A DNA stretch of 64,000 bases from Pseudomonas sp. SJZ074. GTDB lineage: Bacteria; Pseudomonadota; Gammaproteobacteria; Pseudomonadales; Pseudomonadaceae. Numbering within the stretch: position 1 is the stretch's first letter; each line of letters opens with the position of its first letter. A program made the position numbers and the translations under genes. The stretch is from assembly GCF_007828215.1 (NCBI RefSeq), contig NZ_VIUE01000030.1, positions 1-64,000 of the forward strand, written 5' to 3'. Positions 7,176-14,325 of the stretch are shown here, piece after piece. Under the pieces are notes generated by a model. That model was not told the origin of the DNA and ran no database searches. It worked only from the letters and a program-made list of their open reading frames with translations.

Positions 7176-8696
7176 TTAGAAGAACCCCAGCGGATTAATG
7201 TCGTAGCTCACCAGCAGGTTCTTGGTCTGCTGATAATGATCGAGCATCATCTTGTGGGTTTCACGACCCACGCCGGACTTCTTGTAGCCACCGAACGCGG
7301 CATGCGCCGGGTACAGGTGGTAGCAGTTGGTCCAGACGCGACCGGCCTTGATCGCCCGGCCCATGCGGTAGGCGCGGTTGATGTCGCGGGTCCACAGGCC
7401 GGCGCCGAGGCCGAACTCGGTGTCGTTGGCGATCGCCAGGGCTTCGGCTTCATCCTTGAAGGTGGTAATGCTCACCACCGGGCCGAAGATTTCTTCCTGG
7501 AACACGCGCATCTTGTTGGTGCCCTTGAGCAGGGTCGGCTGGATGTAATACCCGCTGGCGAGGTTGCCTTCGAGTTTTTCCACCTGGCCGCCGGTCAGCA
7601 GTTGAGCACCTTCGCCCTTGGCGATTTCCAGGTACGAGAGGATCTTGTCGAACTGTTGCTCGGACGCCTGGGCGCCGACCATGGTGTCGGTGTCCAGCGG
7701 GTCGCCGCGTTTGATCTGCTCGATCTTCTTCATCACCACCTGCATGAATTCGTCGTAGATCGATTCCTGCACCAGGGCGCGGGACGGGCAGGTGCAGACT
7801 TCGCCCTGGTTGAAGAACGCCAGCACCAGGCCTTCGGCGGCTTTTTCGATGAAGCTTGGTTCGGCCTGCATGATGTCTTCGAAGAAGATGTTCGGCGACT
7901 TGCCGCCCAGTTCCACGGTGGACGGGATGATGTTTTCGGCGGCGCATTTCATGATGTGCGAGCCGACCGGAGTCGAGCCGGTGAAGGCGATCTTGGCAAT
8001 GCGCTTGCTGGTCGCCAGGGCTTCGCCGGCTTCCTTGCCGAAGCCTTGCACCACGTTCAGCACGCCGGGCGGCAGCAGGTCACCGATCAGTTCCATGAGT
8101 ACGCAGATGCCTAGTGGGGTTTGCTCGGCAGGCTTGAGCACCACGCAGTTGCCGGCGGCCAGGGCCGGGGCGAGTTTCCAGGCGGCCATCAGCAGTGGGA
8201 AGTTCCACGGGATGATCTGCCCGACCACCCCCAGCGGTTCGTGGATGTGATAGGCCACGGTGTTGCCGTCGATCTCGGCGGCCGCGCCTTCCTGGGCCCG
8301 CAGGCAACCGGCGAAGTAGCGGAAGTGGTCGGCGGCCAGGGGAATATCGGCGTTGAGGGTTTCACGCACGGCCTTGCCGTTGTCCCAGGATTCGGTGATC
8401 GCCAGGGTTTCGAGGTTCTGTTCGATGCGGTCGGCGATTTTCAGCAGGATCAGCGAACGGGCCTGGGCCGAGGTGGCGCCCCAGGCATCGGCAGCAGCGT
8501 GGGCCGCGTCCAGGGCTTTTTCGATGTCTTCGGCCGTGGAGCGCGGGAATTCGGCAATGGGCTGGCCATTGACCGGGGAAGTATTGGTGAAGTACTGACC
8601 TTTGACAGGCGCGACGAACTCGCCGCCGATGTAGTTACCGTATTTGCTCTTGAACGAGACGATAGCGCCTTCAGTACCGGGGTGAGCGTAACGCAT
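7176..8696 (-). CDS. exaC: NAD+-dependent aldehyde dehydrogenase (ExaC/AcoD type)
   Basis: The 506-residue enzyme oxidises acetaldehyde, the product of EutBC and of ethanol oxidation, to acetate. Family residues are all present: IIPWNFP with N165, LKPAE with K188, the Rossmann loop GSTPVG at 240-245, the general base E262 in VELGGKSP, and the catalytic cysteine at C301 in NQGEVCTCPSR. I chose the ATG at 8696, which follows AAGGAG at good spacing; the longer frame to 8741 has no such signal. It is transcribed from a sigma-54 promoter at 8767-8782, divergent from its probable activator gene. Confidence 0.94.
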   Translation of the reverse strand: MRYAHPGTEGAIVSFKSKYGNYIGGEFVAPVKGQYFTNTSPVNGQPIAEFPRSTAEDIEKALDAAHAAADAWGATSAQARSLILLKIADRIEQNLETLAITESWDNGKAVRETLNADIPLAADHFRYFAGCLRAQEGAAAEIDGNTVAYHIHEPLGVVGQIIPWNFPLLMAAWKLAPALAAGNCVVLKPAEQTPLGICVLMELIGDLLPPGVLNVVQGFGKEAGEALATSKRIAKIAFTGSTPVGSHIMKCAAENIIPSTVELGGKSPNIFFEDIMQAEPSFIEKAAEGLVLAFFNQGEVCTCPSRALVQESIYDEFMQVVMKKIEQIKRGDPLDTDTMVGAQASEQQFDKILSYLEIAKGEGAQLLTGGQVEKLEGNLASGYYIQPTLLKGTNKMRVFQEEIFGPVVSITTFKDEAEALAIANDTEFGLGAGLWTRDINRAYRMGRAIKAGRVWTNCYHLYPAHAAFGGYKKSGVGRETHKMMLDHYQQTKNLLVSYDINPLGFF

Positions 8697-8766
8697 GGTG
8701 AATTCTCCTTGGCTTTTGTGCTTATACGGGAGGCCGCGCAAATTGAGCGCCGGTATCTAAGCCTAG

Positions 8767-8782
8767 AGCAAAGGTTGGGCCA
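8767..8782 (-). promoter_or_regulatory. Sigma-54 (-24/-12) promoter of exaC
   Basis: The minus strand reads TGGCCCA-ACCT-TTGCT, with the required ten bases between the GG and GC doublets. It lies about 70 bases upstream of the exaC start codon. A sigma-54 activator gene begins 310 bases away in the opposite direction, which makes the assignment strong. Confidence 0.85.
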
Positions 8783-8869
8783 TTGCCGTGCAGGGCCCGA
8801 AAATCAAGACTTTAGGAGGAGTTGGTCGGACAAGCGGATGGGGTGTGTGGCGCTTTCGATACAGCGGAT

Positions 8870-8905
8870 GTGACAGTTTGTGCCAGATGCGAGACAGTCT
8901 GTGAC
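8870..8905. promoter_or_regulatory. Paired 15-bp dyads, probable activator binding sites
   Basis: GTGACAGTTTGTGCC (8870-8884) and GAGACAGTCTGTGAC (8891-8905) share the pattern G-N2-ACAGTYTGT-N2-C. Each is an imperfect dyad centred on ACA-N3-TGT, and their centres are 21 bp apart, two helical turns. They lie roughly 115-150 bases upstream of the expected exaC transcription start, the usual distance for a sigma-54 enhancer. Binding by the adjacent AcoR-like protein is inferred. Confidence 0.65.
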
Positions 8906-9000
8906 TGACAGGTCGCGCCAGCATTGCAAAGGCGGTTGGGCTGGAGGATGCTGGGCTTCACCCAGTTGCCCTGCAAGCACAATTGTGGTGAGGGATTGTC

Positions 9001-9030
9001 TGTGGCGAAGGGATAAATCCCCTCGCCACA
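9001..9030. repeat. Solo palindrome of the TGTGGCGA family
   Basis: This single compact unit reads TGTGGCGAAGGGAT followed at once by the mirrored ATCCCCTCGCCACA, a near-perfect 30-base palindrome. It is the collapsed form of the inverted pairs seen elsewhere in the window. It sits about 60 bases upstream of the activator gene start. Confidence 0.8.
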
Positions 9031-9091
9031 AGTTAAGTGTCAAGCACGGGTCCGGTGTTCGACAGTTGCTTCAGCAGGAGAATAATAAGAA

Positions 9092-10999
9092 ATGCACAGC
9101 AACCATTTGAGTCGCCATGCCCAGCAGGTCCTGACGGTCACCCAGGGCAAGGCCCATCTGCAGGGGCCTGGCAGCGATCCGTCGATTGCCCGTTCCTGGT
9201 TGCGCTGCCTCGAGGATTACCACCTCGACCCGGCCCAGAACCTGGCGCCGACGGTGCTCGAGCATGGTCGGGTGCTGGAAAGCCGCGAGCGCCTGCAACA
9301 GGTGCTGCACATCGCTGGTAATGAAATGACCAGCCTGCACCAGCAACTGTCCGGTGCCGGCCACGCGGTGTTGCTGACCGACGCCCGGGGCGTGATTCTC
9401 AACTGCGTCACCGCTCCCAGCGAACGGAAGATTTTCGAACGAGCCGGTCTCTGGCTCGGGGCCGACTGGAGCGAGGCCTGCGAAGGCACTAATGGCATTG
9501 GCACCTGCCTGGTGGAGCGCCAGGCGCTGACCATTCACCAGGAAGAACATTTTCGCGGTCGCCACACCGGCCTGACCTGCTCGGCCAGCCCGGTCTTCGA
9601 CCCCCATGGCGAACTGCTGGCGGTGCTCGACGTCTCCTCGGCCCGACCGGACGTGTCGCGCCAGAGCCAGTTCCACACCATGGCGTTGGTGAATCTCTCG
9701 GCGAAGATGATCGAGAGCTGCTATTTCCTGCGCTGCTTCGACAATCAATGGCTGCTGCGCTTTCATCTGCAGGCCGAGTCCGTAGGGTTGTTCAGCGAAG
9801 GGCTGCTGGCGTTCGACGGCGAAGGGCGTATCTGTGCCGTCAACCAGAGTGCGCTCAACCTGCTGGGGCACATTCGCGGCGGCTTGCTGGGGCAACCGGT
9901 AGAAGCGTTTTTCGATTGTTCGCTGGACGAATTGCTGGGCCGGGCCAGCGTCCACGCCAGCGCCAGTTGGCCGCTGCGCACCCGTGACGGTCGGCATTTG
10001 TTCGCGGTACTGCGTGGTCAGCCTCGCAGTGTCCCGGTTCCACTCGCGCCGCCACCCAAGGTGACTGAGCCGCCGCGACTGTCGGGTATCTGCCTGGGGG
10101 ATGCGCGATTGCAGGAGCATTTCCGCAAGGCGCTACGGGTGTTCGAGCGCGATGTACCACTGCTGGTCAACGGTGAAACCGGTTGTGGCAAGGAAGCCTT
10201 CGCCAAGGCCGTGCACCAGGCCAGTCAGCGCGCCGGGAAAAATTTCGTCGCCCTCAATTGCGCGGCCATCCCCGAAAGCCTGATCGAGAGCGAGCTGTTC
10301 GGCTATCGCGGCGGCAGTTTTACTGGGTCGCGCAAGGAAGGCATGCGCGGCAAGCTGCAGCAGGCTGACGGTGGCACCTTGTTCCTGGATGAAATCGGTG
10401 ACATGCCCCTGGCCTTGCAGACCCGCTTGCTGCGGGTGCTGGAGGATCGCCAGGTGGTGCCCATCGGTGGTGAACCCGAGGCGGTTAATGTGCGCATCAT
10501 CAGCGCCACCCACCGGCAATTGCTTGAGCGAGTGCAGGACGGCAGTTTCCGCGAAGACTTGTACTACCGGCTCAACGGCCTGGAAATCCCTTTGCCGGCG
10601 TTGCGCGAGCGCAGCGACAAGGCGCAGTTGCTGGATTTTCTGCTGGCCGAAGAAAGCGTCACCGAGGCGGTGTTCATCGACGAGCCGGCGCGCCGGGCGC
10701 TCCTGGCGTTCGACTGGCCGGGCAACGTGCGGCAGATGCGCAACGTGCTGCGCACTCTCGCCGCATTGTGCGACGGTGGCAGGATCGGGCTGGAGGACCT
10801 GCCAGCGATGATTCGCCAGGCACGACCGGCGTTGGAGGGCACACCCACATCCGAACATCCGCTGGAAGATGCGGAGCGGCTGGCCTTGCTCAATGCACTG
10901 GAACAGACCCGCTGGCACATGACCAACACGGCCGAGCAGTTGGGTATCAGCCGCAATACCCTCTACCGGAAACTGCGCAAACACGCGATCGCTCGCTGA
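9092..10999 (+). CDS. Sigma-54-dependent Fis-family activator, AcoR/EatR-like
   Basis: This 635-residue enhancer-binding protein has an N-terminal GAF-type sensor region (about 75-200), a PAS-like stretch (about 225-310), a sigma-54 AAA+ domain and a C-terminal Fis helix-turn-helix (NTAEQLGISRNTLYRKLRK). Walker A is GETGCGKE (361-368) and Walker B is GGTLFLDEIGD. The sigma-54-contacting loop, normally GAFTGA, reads GSFTGS (408-413), a conservative variant. The gene is divergent from exaC, whose sigma-54 promoter and dyad sites lie between them, so the protein most likely activates exaC and eat-eutBC in response to ethanolamine, acetaldehyde or ethanol. The effector is not known from sequence. 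Confidence 0.88.
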   Translation: MHSNHLSRHAQQVLTVTQGKAHLQGPGSDPSIARSWLRCLEDYHLDPAQNLAPTVLEHGRVLESRERLQQVLHIAGNEMTSLHQQLSGAGHAVLLTDARGVILNCVTAPSERKIFERAGLWLGADWSEACEGTNGIGTCLVERQALTIHQEEHFRGRHTGLTCSASPVFDPHGELLAVLDVSSARPDVSRQSQFHTMALVNLSAKMIESCYFLRCFDNQWLLRFHLQAESVGLFSEGLLAFDGEGRICAVNQSALNLLGHIRGGLLGQPVEAFFDCSLDELLGRASVHASASWPLRTRDGRHLFAVLRGQPRSVPVPLAPPPKVTEPPRLSGICLGDARLQEHFRKALRVFERDVPLLVNGETGCGKEAFAKAVHQASQRAGKNFVALNCAAIPESLIESELFGYRGGSFTGSRKEGMRGKLQQADGGTLFLDEIGDMPLALQTRLLRVLEDRQVVPIGGEPEAVNVRIISATHRQLLERVQDGSFREDLYYRLNGLEIPLPALRERSDKAQLLDFLLAEESVTEAVFIDEPARRALLAFDWPGNVRQMRNVLRTLAALCDGGRIGLEDLPAMIRQARPALEGTPTSEHPLEDAERLALLNALEQTRWHMTNTAEQLGISRNTLYRKLRKHAIAR

Positions 11000-11028
11000 G
11001 CCCGGATCCCACGGCCACTGAAAATCCC

Positions 11029-11120
11029 CTGTGGGAGCGGGCTTGCTCGCGAAAGCGGTGTGTCAGTTGACGCATCTGGTGGATGACACACCGCATTCGC
11101 GAGCAAGCCCGCTCCCACAG
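11029..11120. repeat. REP doublet 3 (inverted pair)
   Basis: Inverted CTGTGGGAGCGGGCTTGCTC units lie between the activator gene and mpl. The doublet starts 30 bases after the activator stop codon and ends about 108 bases before the mpl ATG, so it could serve as a transcript 3'-end structure for the activator. Confidence 0.9.
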
Positions 11121-11227
11121 AGTTCGGTGGTGCTCACTGGCCTGTGAGCATCAGGTAGCTCCAAATACAAAAGATGCGATTTCTCCCTCCCTACGCTAAC
11201 CTGCGGCCATGTTTTACGAGGTCGACT

Positions 11228-12577
11228 ATGCACATCCATATTCTCGGTATTTGCGGCACTTTCATGGGGTCGATGGCGGTCCTGGCCAAGGAGCTTGGCC
11301 ATCACGTGACCGGTTCCGACGCCAACGTCTACCCGCCGATGAGCACCCAACTGGAAGCTCAGGGCATCGAACTGACGCAGGGCTATGACCCCGCGCAGTT
11401 GGACCCGGCACCGGACCTGGTAGTCATCGGCAACGCCATGTCCCGTGGCAACCCGGCGGTGGAGTACGTGCTCAACAAAGGCCTGCCGTATGTGTCCGGG
11501 CCGCAGTGGTTGGCCGATCACGTGTTGCAGGGCCGTTGGGTCCTGGCCGTGGCGGGGACACACGGCAAGACCACCACCAGCAGCATGCTCGCCTGGGTGC
11601 TGGAGCACGCGGGCATGAGCCCGGGTTTCCTGATCGGTGGTGTGCCGCAGAATTTCTCGGTGTCGGCGCGCCTGGGCGCTACGCCGTTCTTCGTGATTGA
11701 AGCCGATGAATACGACAGCGCGTTTTTCGACAAGCGTTCGAAATTCGTCCACTACCGCCCGCGCACGGCGATCCTCAATAACCTGGAATTCGATCACGCA
11801 GACATCTTCCCTGATCTGGCGGCCATCGAGCGGCAATTCCACCATCTGGTCCGCACCATCCCGAGCGAAGGCCTGGTGATTCATCCAACCACTGAGCTAG
11901 CCTTGCAGCGGGTCATCGAGATGGGCTGCTGGACTCCGGTGCAGACCACCGGCGTGGGCGGGCAGTGGCAGGTGAAGTTGCTGAAGGACGACGGTTCGCA
12001 GTTCGAAGTGATGTTCGAGGGCCAGTCCCAAGGCGTCGTGGAGTGGGAACTGACCGGCCAGCACAACGTCGCCAACGCTCTGGCCACTTTGGCAGCGGCG
12101 CGTCATGTAGGCGTGGTACCGTCGATGGGTATCGCCGCGCTGAGCGCGTTCAAGAGCGTCAAGCGCCGCATGGAAAAGGTCGCCGAAGTACGCGGTATCA
12201 CCATCTATGACGATTTCGCCCACCATCCGACCGCCATTGCCACGACCCTCGATGGTTTGCGCAAGCGTATTGGCGATGCGCCGTTGATCGCGATCATCGA
12301 GCCGCGCTCCAACTCGATGAAGCTCGGCGCCCACCGCGATGGCCTGCCGGAGAGCGTGGTCGATGCCGACCAGGTGATCTGGTACGCGCCGGCCAACCTC
12401 GGTTGGGACCTGGGAGCCACGGCCGCGTTGTGCACGGTGCCGTCGATTGTCAGCGATTCCCTGGAGGGCATCATCGAACGCGTGAAGAGCCAGGCCCAGC
12501 CCGGCACTCACGTGGTGATCATGAGTAACGGCGGCTTCGGCGGCCTGCATGGCAAACTGGCTGAGGCGCTGAAATGA
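11228..12577 (+). CDS. mpl: UDP-N-acetylmuramate:L-Ala-gamma-D-Glu-meso-DAP ligase
   Basis: Mpl reattaches the recycled tripeptide L-Ala-D-Glu-mDAP to UDP-MurNAc in cytoplasmic peptidoglycan recycling. The 449-residue product begins MHIHILGICGTFMGSMA, as in known Mpl proteins, and carries the Mur ligase ATP-binding loop AGTHGKTTT at about 109-117, the central EADEYDSAFFDKRSKF segment and the C-terminal EPRSNSMKLG. The longer open frame begins at 11174, but the family N-terminus starts at 11228. The stop codon overlaps the ubiX start as ATGA, so the two genes form an operon. Confidence 0.97.
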   Translation: MHIHILGICGTFMGSMAVLAKELGHHVTGSDANVYPPMSTQLEAQGIELTQGYDPAQLDPAPDLVVIGNAMSRGNPAVEYVLNKGLPYVSGPQWLADHVLQGRWVLAVAGTHGKTTTSSMLAWVLEHAGMSPGFLIGGVPQNFSVSARLGATPFFVIEADEYDSAFFDKRSKFVHYRPRTAILNNLEFDHADIFPDLAAIERQFHHLVRTIPSEGLVIHPTTELALQRVIEMGCWTPVQTTGVGGQWQVKLLKDDGSQFEVMFEGQSQGVVEWELTGQHNVANALATLAAARHVGVVPSMGIAALSAFKSVKRRMEKVAEVRGITIYDDFAHHPTAIATTLDGLRKRIGDAPLIAIIEPRSNSMKLGAHRDGLPESVVDADQVIWYAPANLGWDLGATAALCTVPSIVSDSLEGIIERVKSQAQPGTHVVIMSNGGFGGLHGKLAEALK

Positions 12578-13206
12578 GCAATGGCCCGGAACGCATCACG
12601 CTGGCGATGACCGGTGCGTCCGGCGCCCAGTACGGCTTGCGCCTGCTCGATTGCCTGGTGCGTGAGGACCGCGAGGTGCATTTCCTCATTTCCAAGGCCG
12701 CGCAGTTGGTGATGGCGACGGAAACCGACGTGACCCTACCGGCCAAGACCCAGATGATGCAGGCCTTCCTCACCGAATACACCGGCGCGGCAGCGGGGCA
12801 GATCCGGGTGTATGGCAAGGAAGACTGGATGTCGCCGGTGGCATCGGGCTCCGGCTCGCCGACGGCCATGGTGGTGGTGCCGTGTTCCACCGGGACGCTG
12901 TCGGCGATTGCCACCGGGGCCTGCAACAACCTGATCGAACGGGCCGCGGACGTGACGCTCAAGGAGCGTCGCCAGTTGATCCTCGTGCCGCGGGAGGCGC
13001 CATATTCGAGCATTCATCTGGAGCACATGCTCAAGCTGTCGAATATGGGCGTGACCATCCTGCCGGCCTCGCCGGGCTTCTATCATCAGCCGCAGACCAT
13101 CGACGACCTGATTGATTTCGTCGTCGCGCGGATCCTCAACCTGCTGAATATCCCCCAGGACATGTTGCCGCGCTGGGGCGAACACCACTTGAGCAGTGAT
13201 GAATAA
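12574..13206 (+). CDS. ubiX: Flavin prenyltransferase UbiX
   Basis: UbiX makes prenylated FMN, the cofactor of the decarboxylase UbiD in ubiquinone synthesis. The 210-residue product shows the FMN-binding MTGASGAQYGLRLL near the N-terminus, the conserved VVPCSTGTLSAIATG loop and LVPREAPYSSIHLE. It overlaps mpl by four bases and the following small lipoprotein gene by eight, so the three are probably one transcript. Confidence 0.97.
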   Translation: MSNGPERITLAMTGASGAQYGLRLLDCLVREDREVHFLISKAAQLVMATETDVTLPAKTQMMQAFLTEYTGAAAGQIRVYGKEDWMSPVASGSGSPTAMVVVPCSTGTLSAIATGACNNLIERAADVTLKERRQLILVPREAPYSSIHLEHMLKLSNMGVTILPASPGFYHQPQTIDDLIDFVVARILNLLNIPQDMLPRWGEHHLSSDE

Positions 13207-13483
13207 GCTGCTGATCGTGCTGCTGGCGCTGCAACTGACCGGTTGTGCCACCGCCCGCACCCTCGACGCCGCCAAGCCCGGTGCGCCGGTGGTGTATGCG
13301 GGCACTCGCCTGGACCTTTACGCCCTCAACGGTGGCTGCTGCGCGAAGGACCGCTTTGGCGCCGAAGCCCCGAGCTACCCCGGTGTTGACCTGCCGGGCA
13401 GTGCATTGCTCGATACCTTGTTGCTGCCGTTGTCGTTGTTTACGGCGATGGGGGTGGGGTTCCGGGCGACGGGTGGGTTGTAA
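13199..13483 (+). CDS. YceK/YidQ-type small lipoprotein
   Basis: This 94-residue product has a short signal peptide with a lipobox ending LQLTGC, so it should be lipidated and exported. The mature part fits the small YceK/YidQ lipoprotein family (VVYAGTRLDLYAL, LLDTLLLPLSLFTA), whose function is unknown. I chose the ATG at 13199; a GTG three bases earlier is also possible. It overlaps the end of ubiX. Confidence 0.8.
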   Translation: MNKLLIVLLALQLTGCATARTLDAAKPGAPVVYAGTRLDLYALNGGCCAKDRFGAEAPSYPGVDLPGSALLDTLLLPLSLFTAMGVGFRATGGL

Positions 13484-13512
13484 CACCACAGAGCCCAATG
13501 GCGATGAGGTAT

Positions 13513-13638
13513 CTGTGGCGAGGGGATTTATCCCCGCTGGACTGCGAAGCAGCGCCCTTCGGTCTGTCTGATACACCGCAGGTTCAGGTTTTGGGGGGCG
13601 CTTTGCACCCTAGCAGGGATAAATCCCCTCGCCACAAA
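13513..13638. repeat. Inverted pair of TGTGGCGAGGGGAT repeats (copy 2)
   Basis: The left arm is CTGTGGCGAGGGGATTTATC and the right arm ends GATAAATCCCCTCGCCACAA, with partly degenerate internal partners. It fills the gap between the convergent lipoprotein and oxidoreductase genes, where a shared 3'-end structure would be useful. Confidence 0.85.
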
Positions 13639-13656
13639 AGCCCAGCAGCCCTCAGG

Positions 13657-14298
13657 TCATTTACCCAACTTACGCAGCTCATCCGACTCCACCACCCGCA
13701 CCCCATCCTGTTCTTCCAAGGCCAGGCGCCACATGGCGCGGGCCAGTTGGCAGGCTTCGATACCGTGATACTTGCCGGGAATCAGCTTTGACAAGGGCCC
13801 GGCCAGTTGCTCGGCCAGCCGAGGCTCGACGCGGTCGCCCAACAGCAGGGAAGGGCGGCAGATCGTCAGTTGCGGCCAGTCCTGGGCCTTGAGCGCTGCT
13901 TCCATCTCGCCTTTGACCCGGTTGTAGAAGATCGACGACTTTGCATCCGCACCCAGGGCACTGATAACGATCAGGTGCCGTGCCCCCAGTTCCCGGGCGC
14001 GCTTGGCAAACGCCACCACCAGGTCCAGGTCCACTGCACGAAAGGCCTGTTCGGAACCGGCTTTCTTGATGGTCGTACCGAGGCAGCAAAAGGCTATGTC
14101 GATTTGGCCGGCAAGTTGCGGCAGGACCTGGGCCGGCTCCCCGACCGGATTTTCCAGATGTGGATGTTCGGCCAGTGGCCGGCGGGAAGGTGCCAGGACC
14201 CGGCTGATGGTCGGCTCGTTGAGCAGCCGGTCCAGCAGGTGTTCCCCGGTCAATCCGGTAGCGCCGGCGAGCAAAACATGCTGAGGCGTCAAGTACAT
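13657..14298 (-). CDS. NAD(P)H-binding short-chain oxidoreductase-like protein
   Basis: The 213-residue protein has an N-terminal Rossmann dinucleotide loop, VLLAGATGLTGEHLLDRLL, followed by FCCLGTTIKKAGSEQAFRAVD and the YNRVKGEMEAAL segment with the lysine used by atypical short-chain dehydrogenases. It resembles the NmrA/HTATIP2-like group. Its substrate is unknown. Its start lies 27 bases from the stop of the C13/MORN lipoprotein gene on the same strand, so the two may be co-expressed. Confidence 0.8.
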   Translation of the reverse strand: MYLTPQHVLLAGATGLTGEHLLDRLLNEPTISRVLAPSRRPLAEHPHLENPVGEPAQVLPQLAGQIDIAFCCLGTTIKKAGSEQAFRAVDLDLVVAFAKRARELGARHLIVISALGADAKSSIFYNRVKGEMEAALKAQDWPQLTICRPSLLLGDRVEPRLAEQLAGPLSKLIPGKYHGIEACQLARAMWRLALEEQDGVRVVESDELRKLGK

Positions 14299-14325
14299 AG
14301 TGTTTCCCCCTTGATACGGTTCAGC

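Larger units (their letters stand above)
8697..9091. other. Divergent control region between exaC and its activator gene
   Basis: This 395-base spacer contains the exaC sigma-54 promoter, the paired activator-like dyads at 8870-8905 and a solo palindrome of the TGTGGCGA family at 9001-9030, just before the regulator gene. No additional coding sequence is convincing. Confidence 0.7.

Noticed and set aside
3124..8696. Ethanolamine microcompartment locus
   Set aside because: Only eutB, eutC, permease and aldehyde dehydrogenase genes are present. No shell protein, eutD/eutG or eutR gene is seen.
12574..13206. UbiX as part of an aromatic decarboxylase (vdcB/pad1) operon
   Set aside because: No UbiD or VdcC partner is adjacent. 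The mpl-ubiX arrangement is the usual housekeeping one.
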